A stretch of 64,000 nt of DNA from Rhabditoides inermis (taxonomy: Eukaryota; Nematoda; Chromadorea; Rhabditida; Rhabditidae), in assembly GCA_963966185.1 (NCBI GenBank), contig CAWZYM010000087.1, positions 797,501 to 861,500 of the forward strand, written 5' to 3'. The notes below the pieces were generated by a model that was given only the letters and a program-made list of their open reading frames with translations, was not told where the DNA came from and did no database searches. Of the stretch, positions 24,769-36,651 are shown piece by piece; within the stretch, counting starts at the first letter, position 1, and every line of letters begins with the position of its first letter. Made by a program: the position numbers and the translations under genes.

Positions 24769-24865
24769 TTCTCTCTTTCTCTCTCTCTCTCTCCTCTCAC
24801 TCTCCTCTCCCCTCTCGCCCCGATCTCTCCCCCTCTTTCTCTTTTCTCTCTATCCTCTCTCCTCA
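24330..24865. repeat. Long (TC)n tract
   Basis: More than 500 bp of TC-dominated sequence, broken around 24,390-24,520 and 24,565-24,600 by short unique pieces. It directly follows the LINE 3' end. From 24,870 to 25,360 lies unique sequence with no convincing gene. Confidence 0.9.
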
Positions 24866-25479
24866 CGCACGACCATCCGCTGGTCGTGCGGTACCGCTGT
24901 GGCCCCTGGACGGTTCCAGGAAGACGGCTGCATCATGATAACCTGGATGCCCGGGTGGCCCGGAACTTACACTGGGAGTTACAACAAATAGATGAGAGGG
25001 TGAGAGAGTGAGAGAATCAGAGAGTGACATCTAGTCTGCGTATAAAACACTAAGTAACCGTGAGTGTGAATAACCCGGGATACGCCATTTCCTGGGCTCT
25101 GTGATTACCAACACTATGTCAATCGTATGGTACGTCGAGAGAGGGGATGACAGCGATCGTAAATGCCACGCCGGCTTGATCACGGGTTTTGGAGAAAGCA
25201 AAACGGCAAGCTCTGCTCCCCATTGTGACTTCAGCGATTGGCTCATCGGAATGTATTCGTCGCTGGCACGGCGCTCAAAACCCGCACTCCTCTCCGAATG
25301 GCTGCTTCCCATCAGACGACAACGTGTCAGGCGCCATTTTTGACGACCCCTATAGCACAAACCGAGATTAAACAAGGAATGATCGAAAAGAAACGTATCT
25401 GATACGGCAGGTGAGAGGACGGTGGGTGGAGAGGGTCTGCCAGTCGAATCTCCAAGCCCTCCTCGATCATGGTCCGCAA

Positions 25480-28400
25480 GTCGAGTCGCTTCTGAGAATG
25501 CAGATATAAGTCTGATTACTATTCATCCCCATACTTGCCCTGCTTCCCCCAACCCTAATCGGTGACTTCCTCTTGTCTCCGACCCCACCTGTCTCGGCGA
25601 TTGCAGGTTGAAAACCTTTACCGCCTAGGACAGAACGCAATGGAAATTCCCGACTCCGCCGATCACAATCCATCACTAGAAGCCAGATAGGGCAGCCACG
25701 AACAGACTTTGGTCAAGCCCGTTTCCGCCCTGAGGTCATCCCCTATAGGGTTCTACCACCAATCCATCATCCCACTCGCCCCCTCTCCCCAACCCTACTC
25801 GGTGACTCCCTCTTGTCTCCGACCCCACCTGTCTCGGCGATTGCAGGTTGAAAACCTTTACCGCCTAGGACAGAACGCAATGGAAATTCCCGACTCCGCC
25901 GATCACAATCCATCACTAGAAGCCAGATAGGGCAGCCACGAACAGACTTTGGTCAAGCCCGTTTCCGCCCTGAGGTCATCCCCTATAGGGTTCTACCACC
26001 AATCCATCATCCCACTCGCCCCCTCTCCCCAACCCTACTCGGTGACTCCCTCTTGTCTCCGACCCCACCTGTCTCGGCGATTGCAGGTTGAAAACCTTTA
26101 CCGCCTAGGACAGAACGCAATGGAAATTCCCGACTCCGCCGATCACAATCCATCACTAGAAGCCAGATAGGGCAGCCACGAACAGACTTTGGTCAAGCTC
26201 GTTTCGCCCTGAGGTCATCCCCTATAGGGTTCTACCACCAATCCATCATCCCACTCGCCCCCTCTCCCCAACCCTACTCGGTGACTCCCTCTTGTCTCCG
26301 ACCCCACCTGTCTCGGCGATTGCAGGTTGAAAACCTTTACCGCCTAGGACAGAACGCAATGGAAATTCCCGACTCCGCCGATCACAATCCATCACTAGAA
26401 GCCAGATAGGGCAGCCACGAACAGACTTTGGTCAAGCCCGTTTCCGCCCTGAGGTCATCCCCTATAGGGTTCTACCACCAATCCATCATCCCACTCGCCC
26501 CCTCTCCCCAACCCTACTCGGTGACTCCCTCTTGTCTCCGACCCCACCTGTCTCGGCGATTGCAGGTTGAAAACCTTTACCGCCTAGGACAGAACGCAAT
26601 GGAAATTCCCGACTCCGCCGATCACAATCCATCACTAGAAGCCAGATAGGGCAGCCACGAACAGACTTTGGTCAAGCTCGTTTCGCCCTGAGGTCATCCC
26701 CTAAAGGATTCTACCACCAATCCATCATCCCACTCGCCCTGCCTCCCCCAACCCTACTCGGTGACTCCCTCTTGTCTCCGACCCCACCTGTCTCGGCGAT
26801 TGCAGGTTGAAAACCCTTTACCGCCTAGGACAGAACGCAATGGAAATTCCCGACTCCGCCGATCACAATCCATCACTAGAAGCCAGGTAGGGCAGCCACG
26901 AACAGACTTTGGTCAAGCCCGTTTCCGCTCTGAGGTCATCCCCTATAAGGTTCTACCACCAATCCATCATCCCACTCTCCCCCTCTCTCCAACCCTACTC
27001 GGTGACTCCCTCTTGTCTCCGACCCCACCTGTCTCGGCGATTGTAGGTTGAAAACCTTTACCGCCTAGGACAGAACGCAATGGAAGTTCCCGACTCCGCC
27101 GATCACAATCCATCACTAGAAGCCAGATAGGGCAGCCACGAACAGACTTTGGTCAAGCCCGTTTCCGCCCTGAGGTCATCCCCTAGAGGGTTCTACCACC
27201 AATCCATCCTCCCACTCGCCCCCTCTCCCCAACCCTACTCGGTGACTCCCTCTTGTCTCCGACCCCACCTGTCTCGGCGATTGCAGGTTGAAAACCCTCT
27301 ACCGCCTAGGACAGAACGCAATGGAAATTCCCGACTCCGCCGATCACAATCCATCACTAGAAGTCAGATAGGGCAGCCACGAACAGACTTTGGTCAAGCC
27401 CGTTTCCGCCCTGAGGTCATCCCCTAAAGGGTTCTACCACCAATCTATCATCCCACTCGCCACCTCTCCCCAACCCTACTCGGTGACTCCCTCTTGTCTC
27501 CGACCCCACCTGTCTCGGCGATTGCAGGTTGAAAACCTTTACCGCCTAGGACAGAGCGCAATGGAAATTCCCGACTCCGCCGATCACAATCCATCACTAG
27601 AAGCCAGATAGGACAGCCACGAACAGACTTTGGTCAAGCCCGTTTCCGCCCTGAGTTCATCCCCTATAGGGTTCTACCACCAATCCATCATCCCACTCGC
27701 CCCCTCTCCCCAACCCTACTCGGTGACTCCCTCTTGTCTCCGACCCCACCTGTCTCGGCGATTGCAGGTTGAAAACCTTTACCGCCTAGGACAGAACGCA
27801 ATGGAAATTCCCGACTCCGCCGATCACAATCCATCACTAGAAGCCAGATAGGGCAGCCACGAACAGACTTTGGTCAAGCCCGTTTCCGCCCTGAGGTCAT
27901 CCCCTAAAGGATTCTACCACCAATCCATCATCCCACTCGCCCCCTCTCCCCAACCCTACTCGGTGACTCCCTCTTGTCTCCGACCCCACCTGTCTCGGCG
28001 ATTGCAGGTTGAAAACCTTTACCGCCTAGGACAGAACGCAATGGAAATTCCCGACTCCGCCGATCACAATCCATCACTAGAAGCCAGATAGGACAGCCAC
28101 GAACAGACTTTGGTCAAGCCCGTTTCCGCCCTGAGTTCATCCCCTATAGGGTTCTACCACCAATCCATCATCCCACTCGCCCCCTCTCCCCAACCCTACT
28201 CGGTGACTCCCTCTTGTCTCCGACCCCACCTGTCTCGGCGATTGCAGGTTGAAAACCTTTACCGCCTAGGACAGAACGCAATGGAAATTCCCGACTCCGC
28301 CGATCACAATCCATCACTAGAAGCCAGATAGGGCAGCCACGAACAGACTTTGGTCAAGCCCGTTTCCGCCCTGAGGTCATCCCCTAAAGGATTCTACCAC

Positions 28401-28690
28401 CAATCCATCATCCCACTCGCCCCCTCTCCCCAACCCTACTCGGTGACTCCCTCTTGTCTCCGACCCCACCTATCTCGGCGATTGCAGGTTGAAAACCTTT
28501 ACCGCCTAGGACAGAACGCAATGGAAATTCCCGACTCCGCCGATCACAATCCATCACTAGAAGCCAGATAGGGCAGCCACGAACAGACTTTGGTCAAGCC
28601 CGTTTCCGCCCTGAGGTCATCCCCTATAGGGTTCTACCACCAATCCATCATCCCACTCACCCTGCCTCCCCCAACTCTACTCGGTGACCC
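25480..28690. repeat. 240-bp satellite array, 13 units
   Basis: Thirteen copies of a 240-bp unit start near GACAGAACGCAATGGAAATT at 25,629, 25,869, 26,109 and so on to 28,509. Units are 97-100% alike; variation includes CTATAGGG/CTAAAGGA and a 1-nt deletion shared by units near 26,200 and 26,680. The repeated 73-codon open frames in it are translations of the repeat, not genes. The unit is a diverged copy of the outer part of the palindrome arm (23,450-23,590), so the array grew from the inverted repeat. Confidence 0.95.
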
Positions 28691-28699
28691 CTCTTGAGA

Positions 28700-28940
28700 T
28701 TGAACAAGAAATAATCGAAAAGAAACGTATCTGTGGCAGGTGATAGGACGGTGGGCGCAGGTTCCGGGAGCACGATGATTCGTTTCACGCGCAGACATTC
28801 GATTGGGAGGGCGGCAGCTCGCGGGTAGGATAGGGGGACAAATGAGGGGCGAGAAATGACGAGACCGCCACTGCCGCCACTCGGTCGTATGCTAATCAGC
28901 GAGTCTCGCTGACTCGGGCATGCAAATCACTTCACTCTAC
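28700..28940 (-). repeat. Right outer terminal inverted repeat
   Basis: Reverse complement of 19,408-19,645, ending GGCATGCAAATCAC. It directly follows the last 240-bp unit. Confidence 0.75.
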
Positions 28941-29323
28941 ACAGAGAACACTCGGTAGAGCGTATTTCTGTAAACTATCGGAGGCTGTTCATCAATGAAA
29001 TAAATATCAGTCAGCGCTCAAACCCGAGTTTACGATCAATCATGTCCAAGATCCATCAGAACCATGCATTTATCTCTATTCAAACCAATCCATATATACA
29101 CTCTTTTCAAATATAATAATCTATTCACAACAATTAATATTCTAATATGCACCATTACATAACATGTTCGCATGCTGTAATATGAAAACGAAGGTAAAAT
29201 ACAGAAGCAAGAGAGGTGACCGCGTTTAGTGAACAAGTATCGAAGAGAGGTGACTGTGCTTAGTGAACAAGTAGGGAGAGGGAGAGAGAGAGAGAAAGGG
29301 AGAGAGAGGGAGAGAGAGAGATT

Positions 29324-29556
29324 CATGGGATCCAAGAAGTCAAGTGTCGTACCGCCCCTGGAATCACGCCCCTCTTGCTCCGCCTCCTCAAGTCACGCCT
29401 ACTATAGTCCCTTCTGGCCTGGAGCCACGCCACAGCTAACCCGTGTCACCCGATCTGTCCGGTCTCTTCCGAAACAGTGGGCGTGGCTCGAGGAGGCGGA
29501 GCAAGAGCGGTGTTGCTTCGGGGGTGAAACGATACTTGACTTCTAGGAACCCCATG
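29324..29556. mobile_element. 233-bp MITE with about 60-bp inverted ends
   Basis: The left end CATGGGATCCAAGAAGTCAAG pairs with CTTGACTTCTAGGAACCCCATG on the right; further in, CTCTTGCTCCGCCTCCT (29,372) pairs perfectly with AGGAGGCGGAGCAAGAG (29,491). A (GA)n tract (29,275-29,320) abuts the left end. It has no coding capacity and lies just downstream of the stop codon of copy C. Confidence 0.65.
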
Positions 29557-29595
29557 TCTCTCTAGTGGCACACAGTCACGGAAATTCTTAAGTGA

Positions 29596-31544
29596 TCAAA
29601 AGCGATATGACGGGAATTCGGGAGCAGCGGCAGCAGGCCTGGGAGGGAGAGCGACAAGCTGCAATGGCATTAACAAATATTTCGTTGTAACCTCAAGCGC
29701 ACCTGTATCTCGGCGTTGATATAGTGTTCGGTCCAGGTCGGCTCGATCAGCTGCCACGTACGCCCCTTTCCGACTCCCTCCGCCTTGAGCAGCCCCGGCA
29801 GCGATTCCAGCAGGGCCATCGAGCGGTCGAACACATTCCTGAATCACTGGCTTTAATAAAACACCGGTGCTTCCTGGACCGTATGTTATAACACCTGAAC
29901 GAAAACGCCAATGATTCGAAACGCACTTCAAATCGGCGCGAAACGCGGTACGCACACCGCTGAGCAGCGTCGTCTTGTCCACCGGCTGCGGCTGTCCAGT
30001 GAGGACGATGAAGAAGCGGGTAGGCGCCGGCCACGCCTGGAACACCTCAATTAGGCCACGGCAAAATACGGTTCTCGTTCGAGACTCGCGTCTATGGAGC
30101 GGCGCTTGGCGCGCGCGTCGACGTAGATGAGCGGCGGCAGCGGGTACTCGCACTTTACCGCCTCCACCTCTCCGCTCGGCCTCGCGCTGCTGTCGAGCTG
30201 CAGGTGAACATTTGCCTCTTGCACAAGTCTCCGCCCTCACCGTCTGCTCCAGCTCGCGCACGCGCGGCTTCATCCGCTCCACAGCCGTCGCCAGCGCGTG
30301 CTCCACGTAGCGCGCTTCCGCTCGCACCTGCAACGTTAGTGGCCCCGGCGTGTCATTCACTCACACTCAGTCACTTACCGCCAGGAGAGACTTGTCCACC
30401 TCCGCATCGCTGAGGTTGATGAGGGTGGAGAGCGCGCGGCGGAGGGTGGACGAGTCGTTCGCGTAGACTGCATCGAACGCGGCATTGTTCCGCGACGGCG
30501 GCAGCTCTCCCGACAGCGCCGTCTCCTCAACATCAACAACAGTCCCGCGAGAGAAAATCGATAATGGATACACGTTGCAGCGCTTGACTACTACCACCGT
30601 CAATTATACGGAATGAACAACAGCACACTTGGACTCACGATCTCCTCGATCAGCAGGTGGGCGTCGGCGATGGCGTGGCGGAAACGAGCGGCTCGAATGG
30701 CGGGATTCTGGAGGAGCGCCCACTGGTACAGCTGCGAGACGCGCTCGCTGACCGCGCCTGCCTGCTGAAACATATTGAACGTTATAAAATGAACGCATAT
30801 ATACGTCGTCAATACGTCTATATGTCCATACTACTACGTCAACATGGAAATTGAGAATCACGCAGTAACTCACCGGAGTGGCCGCCACGCTCAACACGTT
30901 GCTGAACAAGCGCCTGAAAACGGCGAGGTAGAGCACTGTCACACAACCCCGCCCCCCTCCAAGGAAAGAAGTGCACATGGTAGGAACTGCTACTCACTCA
31001 GCAGATTCATCACAATACGAGGATGCTTGGCGCAGTTCCTACCACGAGCACTGTCTTCCTACTATCCCCTCCGCACTCACAGCTTGCTGGCGATGCCACA
31101 CGCCCTGCGCGCCCGCACATCGTCGCCAGACACGCGCGCCGCCTAACTAGGCGAGGTCGGACTCGATTATGTATATGATACCAAAAGGCACTTTCTGAGG
31201 ATCTTTCTGAATGTGGGGGCGCGTTCTGAGATCTTTCTGAGGGGTTTCTTTGCCAACAAAAGCAGTGAAAGCTATGAGATGCGCGCACCTGGCAGTAATC
31301 GAGCAGGTCGATGAAGAGAGGCACAAGGCTCGCGCACTTCCTGGCAGTCGGCACGCTCGGCTTAGCGTTTCTCGCAATCTGCGTTTGCAGGAAGCCGGCA
31401 CTCCGCTCCAACTCGATCACCTAAATAAGTGCGAATGAACGAATGAATCAGTCAATCAATCAATCAATCACAATGTGTGTGCACCTTGTTCTCGATGACG
31501 ACTTCCGATGAGATAGGAGGGGGAGAAGTAGAGAATGGCCTCAT
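29596..31544 (-). CDS. Novel-family protein, copy C
   Basis: It shares exon structure with the second half of copy A. It starts with ATG at 31,544 (20-codon first exon). Later exons carry ARKCASLVPLFIDLLDYCQ, SGDDVRARRACGIASKL, VSERVSQLYQWALLQNPAI, ELPPSRNNAAFDAVYAND, VRAEARYVEHALATAVERM, PLPPLIYVDARAKRRSI, AWPAPTRFFIVL and FDRSMALLESLPGLL, ending with LVALPPRPAAAAPEFPSYRF and TGA at 29,596. It lacks copy A's basic N-terminal exons. Phases agree with copy A at most junctions, but the exon ending near 30,085 has no clean in-frame donor before the acceptor at about 30,042, so a lesion or unusual intron is possible. One intron holds a MITE (30,962-31,070). Function unknown. Confidence 0.6.
30962..31070. 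mobile_element. Short MITE in intron of copy C
   Basis: The left arm GGAAAGAAGTGCACATGGTA with GGAACTGC is complementary to the right arm GCAGTTCCTACCACGAGCAC with TGTCTTCCTACTATCC. The terminal motif matches the larger element at 6,899-7,503. Confidence 0.5.
31182..31262. repeat. Dispersed repeat, copy 1 of 2
   Basis: ATACCAAAAGGCACTTTCTG and GATCTTTCTGAGGGG match 31,855-31,918 (ATACCAAAGGGCACATTCTG and GATTTTTCTGACGAGG). It is non-coding and lies in an intron of copy C. Between 31,560 and 31,850 nothing was recognised. Confidence 0.5.
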
Positions 31545-31854
31545 CTAAACAGATTTGAATGAAGAACAACAATTGTTGTTCATCATCAACAACAACAACA
31601 TCCGCTGATAACTTCGAACGAACAACTGGGCAAAATCTACATTATCATACATCATGAAGCTAACAAAACAAACAAAACGTGAAATTCAAAACAAGTTTTC
31701 GTTGTGTCACATAATTTTTAAATATCTACCGGGTCACCATCATAGCAATTGAATTGCACTAATCGAAGTTTTGCAGAAAAGGTCTAGCCTGGACTGGACC
31801 GTCCTACTAGAAAACTAGAATCATCATAACGTTGCATAAAGTCGCCTTATGATC

Positions 31855-31918
31855 CATACCAAAGGGCACATTCTGAGGATTCTGAGGTTGTGTTCTAAGA
31901 TTTTTCTGACGAGGCAAA
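31855..31918. repeat. Dispersed repeat, copy 2 of 2
   Basis: Diverged copy of 31,182-31,262; see that entry. It lies upstream of copy C. Confidence 0.45.
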
Positions 31919-31964
31919 AACGACAACATTTGAGTCTCGCCCCATCGTCTAAAACCAGAATGTG

Positions 31965-31972
31965 CCTCTCTC

Positions 31973-32018
<46 letters not shown>

Positions 32019-32215
32019 TCTCTCTCTGTGTGCGGCTGGACCCAAGTCATTTGCCAAGATAAACTCCAAACTCCCCCAATGTCATACGATTTGAGATAAA
32101 ACATTTCAATCAAATCTCTCTCCCTCTCTCTCCCCCCCCTCTCTCTCTATCCCTCTCTCTTCCCCCCCCTCTCTCTCTCTCCCTCTCTCTTCCTCTCTCT
32201 CCCTCCCTCTCCTCC
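31965..32215 (+). mobile_element. LINE 3' end sandwiched between TC tracts
   Basis: The 84-bp core 32,035-32,118 (GGACCCAAGTCATTTGCCAA to CATTTCAATCAAATCTCTCT) is nearly identical to the 3' end of the LINE at 24,240-24,330. It is preceded by a (TC)n run (31,965-32,028) and followed by another (32,115-32,215). This is what an extreme 5' truncation inserted into a TC microsatellite would look like. Confidence 0.6.
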
Positions 32216-32658
32216 CTCAGGCATTCAGAGAGAGTACAAGAACAGAGAGCGAGGCCCACCATCCGCTCTCTGCGGCGCATGGCCGTCCAAGAGCACACTT
32301 TGCAGATTCTGATTATATCTGAACTATATCAGATTCTGACTATATTCAGATCTGACTATAGTTGCAAGAAACCAATATAAAAATAAATAAGATTTTATCT
32401 CCAATTGCAATAAGTTAATCGGCATTCAATACATATATAAATGCATGTCACAGCAACTCTGGGTTTGAGAAAACCACACTCTAACGGCACATATCATATC
32501 ACAAGGAAAGAGTGAAAGACCCTGATGGCAATAGTGGCAAGTGTGTTTGTGTAAATTCTAAGTGATAAACTCAGTTTGATTCTCAGACAATCCTAATAAG
32601 TCGACCCGGATTTAAGATACAGTACCCTCTTCTCGTCTACGGTATCCTACAGTAGTCC

Positions 32659-33335
32659 CTACTGCTGGAGGTACAGTCCCAGGGTCGTCATGTAATTGAC
32701 AAAGAACTGCAGCATTCCATTCTGCACCATGCTCTTCGGTAGCTTGCCCTGAAAACGATCAGTGATTATCGATTTATCGATCGGACGCATCGACAAGAAT
32801 CCTTCCCAAGACATCCATTGAGCCGGCGGGAAGTAGCTCATGCGGAAGCAGTTCGGGCGCGAGGAGATACTATGTGCAAAGCAAAGGAGTCTCCGGCGCT
32901 GTCACATCAACAATGTATCGGAAAACTATCGATCAAGAATCGTCTTCCGCCACTAACCTCGTCTGCCCAACTGTCTTTCCCCGGCGTTAGCCCATAAGAT
33001 CTTGGCACACTGTATGCTTCCTATCCTATTATTGTGATTGTGATTGTCATATTAGGCTATAACGATTCCGGATAAACACTTGACTTGAATTTGACTTGAC
33101 TTGACTTTGACTCGATCGATCGACTCGCCTTGATATCCGACTGTTGGATCCATTCAATCTGGGCAGACGAGGGAGAGGCTGGCGAGACTCGGAACATGGA
33201 AGGACCATTGGTGCCCCTGAAAGGGAACATTGAGAGAGGGAGAGAGAGGGAGAGAGAGAGGGAGAGAGAGAGGGAGGGGGGAGGGAAAGAGGGAGAGAGA
33301 GAGGGAGATAGGAGAGAGAGGGGAGAGAGGGAGAA

Positions 33336-33379
<44 letters not shown>

Positions 33380-33541
33380 GGACCAACCTGACAAGCTTGG
33401 TCTCTTCCGGACATACTTCCGTAGTCACAGAGACGAGATAGCCGATAAAGACGTCGTTGGTAGAATCGAAGCGGACACGACGCACGTCGCAGAAATCACT
33501 GAAACATCTCTATCCTCTCTCTGTCTCTCTCTCTCTCCCTC

Positions 33542-33587
<46 letters not shown>

Positions 33588-35203
33588 TCTCTCCCTTACT
33601 CACCGACTCGACACGTATCCTCTCATCTGCGGCGCACTCACAGAGTAGCTAATCTCCGTCACTGGAGCTGCGCCATTTGCTGAAAAATCAATCAATCAAT
33701 CAATACCCGATCGATAATCAATCGATACCTTGTTCTCGACAATGTCCTTGTTCCAGCGCAGCACCTCGTTCCAAATGGCCGCAAAGAGAATGGCGGGCCG
33801 GCACGGAAACTCGGCCTGTAAACAAAAAGGGGTAAACAACAACAACCACAACAAAAAACCTTGACGTAGAACGCAGCTTCTTCGTTCCGTCTGACTAATG
33901 GTTGGTCAGATCGCAGCTGCTTCCATCCAGTGCCGACCCGAGCTGACAGCAGAAGCGACTCGGCCACGGTCTCCGCCGAAGAAATGGACTGAAAGAGGAA
34001 ATGTTGATCGGCCAGTCTTATCAAATCGCGCTACTTCACGACACACGTAAGTAAGTCACTCACCGCAACGAGCGGCTCACCCTCTAGCCCCTCTTTTTCA
34101 CTGTCTACGTGATTTTTTTCCTTTATGTGTCCTTTCAATGTTGATCAGCCAGTCTTATCAAACCGCGCTACTTCACGATACACAAACAAGCCACTCAACA
34201 TACCACCGCAACGAGCGGCTCACCCTATAATCCATGCTTCACACTCTACGATTTTACTCTTTCATCGAGTAGTTGCGTCACTACTACAAAACTCGCTGCT
34301 CACTCACCGCGATTGAGAGCAGTGTGCTCAAACAACATTTCATGTCAGTTATTACGTCTACCACGCGAGGAAAGAGCTCACTCTCCCTTCCCCTTCCCCT
34401 TTCTCTACTCACCGCCAGTAGTAGAGCAGTCTCCTCCCCGTTTCTCAGATGTTGCTGGTGCGGCCCGCCGTTTCTCGCAGGAATGGTCGAGTGACCGCTG
34501 TCGTCGTCTAGAATACACCTTATATAATTGCTATAGGACCGTATATATTACACATCACGTCAACTTGACACGCGTCAAAGTTTACGCACGGCATCAAAAC
34601 CTTGACGCGCGCGTAAACGTAATATGTTTGACGCGATGCAACTTTGACTCTAGACGCAGTGCGCCAAGAGATGTATATACATATAAACGGTTTCTATGTT
34701 TCTATGTATAATTGTATACATTGTTTATATTTATATGTAAAAGTGATGTATAAGCGCCAAGTGAAGTTTACACGTATAAACGGTTTCCATCGTTCCACTC
34801 CACCCACTCTTCTTCGACCCTTCCTTGCTGTTCGTTTTCGTATTGTTATTCGAGTACGAGACAAGCGCGGGAACGGCGCGGCGTTCGGATACGGTATCCG
34901 AGACTATGAAGGGGTAAACAAAGGGTAAACAGGTAAACAGGTAAACAGGTAAACAAGCATACCTGTAGAGTTGTCGAGCGCGGATCGGAAATCGTCATCG
35001 GAGACGATCATGGTGCGGTTGGAGATGCCAGAGCGAGAAGCACGCGAGCGGCCTGAAATATCGAAACAATCAATAAACATGTAAACATTAAAAATCAATA
35101 GCACACACTCGAAAAACATGTGTGAGATGTGTGGTGCTCTGATTTTGACAAGCAGTGCGAAAGAGGCAGGGCGCGCAAAGCAAATACGCCCTTCCGAAAA
35201 AGG

Positions 35204-35256
<53 letters not shown>

Positions 35257-35975
35257 CAGAGAGGGAGAGGGGGAGAGAGAGGCAAGGAAGAAAGAGAGAG
35301 GTGGATGAGAGAGAGGGAGAGAGAAGGAGAGATTGTCGACGGGGTAATGAGATTAGAGAGAGTGCGTCAAGCCATCAAGAGCAATTGAAAAAGGGGAGAA
35401 ACACTTCGCAGACACAACAACATTGCATAAACTCTTCGTATAAGACAGTCAAGTAATCCAAGAACCCCATTTTGTTCTCGGCTAGGAGGACCCCGGATTC
35501 AACCGGCTAAAAAACTCGCCGAGATGTTCATTCTGTACGACGACGACGCGCTCCGAAGCGAGCGACGATTGCGTGTGGCGGCGGTCGCGCAACTGAAAAT
35601 CAATCGATAACCAATCAATATCAATCGATAACCAATCAATATCAATCGATAACCAATCAATATGACATTTAGAAACAAGCAGATGTGAAAAAGGATGGCA
35701 TTAATCGATAACCAATCAATATGACATTTAGAAACAAGCAGGAGTGAAAAAGGATGGCATTAATCGATAACCAATCAATGTGACAGTAGCACGAAACAAG
35801 CGAAATAAGACAGTCAATCAAGCGATAATCAATCGATACCTGGTCTTGTTGTCCTCTCACGGGCATGAACCAGAGCTCGCACCAGGCGACAATGAACGAG
35901 CAGATAACGAGAAGATACTGGGGTATGGTGATCGACGAGCGGTTGGCCGAGAAGAACATCAGCACCTGAACAACG

Positions 35976-36011
<36 letters not shown>

Positions 36012-36040
36012 CTCTCTCTACTCCTCTCTCTCGCTCACTA

Positions 36041-36075
<35 letters not shown>

Positions 36076-36345
36076 ACTCTCTCTACACTCTCTCACAACT
36101 CTCTCACTCTCTCTCCCTCTCTCTCCCCCCCCTCTCTCTCTCTCTCACCTTTGCCGAGAGGAACAGAGTGGATATCACAGTCGACACAACCGCCGGCGCC
36201 CAGTGATTGAACGTCTACAATGGCTTGTTCATCAAGAAGTAAACTCTCTCAACTCACCACTCGCGCGTAGCATATCAACAACACGGTCATCCGCAGCAGC
36301 GAGAGGTTGACTACGTCAAAGAGGGATTTCTGGAAACAGAAATTG

Positions 36346-36398
<53 letters not shown>

Positions 36399-36454
36399 AA
36401 GAGAGGGAGAAAGAGAGGATAGAGAGGGGAAGAGGGAGGAGGAGAGAGAGAGAA

Positions 36455-36508
<54 letters not shown>

Positions 36509-36651
36509 CGGTACTCACAAAGAAGAACTCGGGGTCGCCCAGGTTGATCTCAATGTAGAACTGCTCCTTGAGGCTGTCACCGCGCGACACAGTGGCCAGC
36601 AGCCAGAGGATCACTATCAGCGTCGAGTCGAAGACGGTCAGCACGACAAAT
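32659..36651 (-). CDS. STARD3: STARD3/MLN64-like late-endosomal sterol transfer protein (5' exon missing)
   Basis: STARD3 is a late-endosome membrane protein that tethers to ER VAP proteins and moves sterol through a START domain. Exons: 36,651-36,519, 36,329-36,258, 36,214-36,149 and 35,965-35,840 encode the four-helix MENTAL membrane domain (VVLTVFDSTLIVILWLLA, SLFDVVNLSLLRMTVLLI, FNHWAPAVVSTVISTLFL, LLVICSFIVAWCELWF). 35,592-35,487 and 35,052-34,963 form a Ser/Asp-rich linker. 33,988-33,860, 33,815-33,729, 33,681-33,605, 33,498-33,388, 33,216-33,129 and 32,748-32,659 form START, with motifs EVLRWNKDI, TEISYSVSAP, SRDFCDVRRV, RGTNGPSMF and a C-terminal GKLPKSMVQNG helix ending LQQ-stop. The exon ending 33,129 uses a GC donor (AAG/GCGAGT). 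The 33,729/33,681 junction is one nucleotide out of phase, so a small lesion or error is possible. The first exon was not found; a gag relic lies just upstream. Several introns consist mostly of GA/TC. Confidence 0.85.
33230..33378. repeat. (GA)n tract in STARD3-like intron
   Basis: Purine tract on the plus strand filling most of the intron between the exons at 33,498-33,388 and 33,216-33,129. On the transcribed strand it is pyrimidine-rich. Confidence 0.9.
33515..33600. repeat. (TC)n tract in STARD3-like intron
   Basis: TC tract on the plus strand filling the intron between the exons at 33,681-33,605 and 33,498-33,388; the transcribed strand is GA here, the opposite polarity to the neighbouring intron. 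Confidence 0.9.
35205..35335. repeat. (GA)n tract
   Basis: A GA run with GAGGCGCAGAGAGGGAG interruptions in the intron between the STARD3-like exons at 35,592-35,487 and 35,052-34,963. Confidence 0.85.
35600..35830. repeat. Short tandem ATCGATAACCAATCAAT repeats
   Basis: The 18-bp unit AATCGATAACCAATCAAT repeats several times, and a 66-bp block with GACATTTAGAAACAAGCAG is duplicated (35,662-35,720 and 35,725-35,785). All lies in a STARD3-like intron. The motif ATCGATTGATTATCGAT recurs in other introns of this gene. Confidence 0.7.
35980..36148. repeat. (TC)n tract in STARD3-like intron
   Basis: TC-dominated sequence with CTCACAACTCTC variants between the exons at 36,214-36,149 and 35,965-35,840. 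Confidence 0.9.
36345..36506. repeat. (GA)n tract in STARD3-like intron
   Basis: GA with GAAA and GGAG interruptions, filling the intron between the first two MENTAL-domain exons found. Confidence 0.9.

Larger units (their letters stand above)
19408..28940. mobile_element. 9.5-kb nested inverted-repeat composite element
   Basis: The outer ends are inverted repeats: 19,408-19,645 reads TGATTTGCATG, then AGCGAGACTCGCTGATTAGC and CATACGACCGAGTGGCGGCA, and the same sequence appears reverse-complemented at 28,700-28,940. Inside lie a 1.28-kb palindrome around a 64-bp array, a LINE fragment with a TC tract, and a 240-bp array whose unit is homologous to part of the palindrome arm. No transposase was found. 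The layout resembles foldback-type elements (long, internally repetitive terminal inverted repeats), with secondary insertions and tandem amplification. Target duplications at the outer ends were not clear. Confidence 0.6.

Noticed and set aside
25480..28571. Repeated 73-codon open frames as a tandem gene family
   Set aside because: They are the same stretch of a 240-bp satellite unit translated again and again; the unit is derived from a non-coding inverted repeat.
33047..33441. Long open frames on both strands rich in Ser/Leu or Arg/Glu
   Set aside because: Low-complexity translations of GA/TC microsatellite; the same applies at 17,300-17,760, 24,571-25,011, 35,118-35,456, 36,249-36,686 and other tracts.
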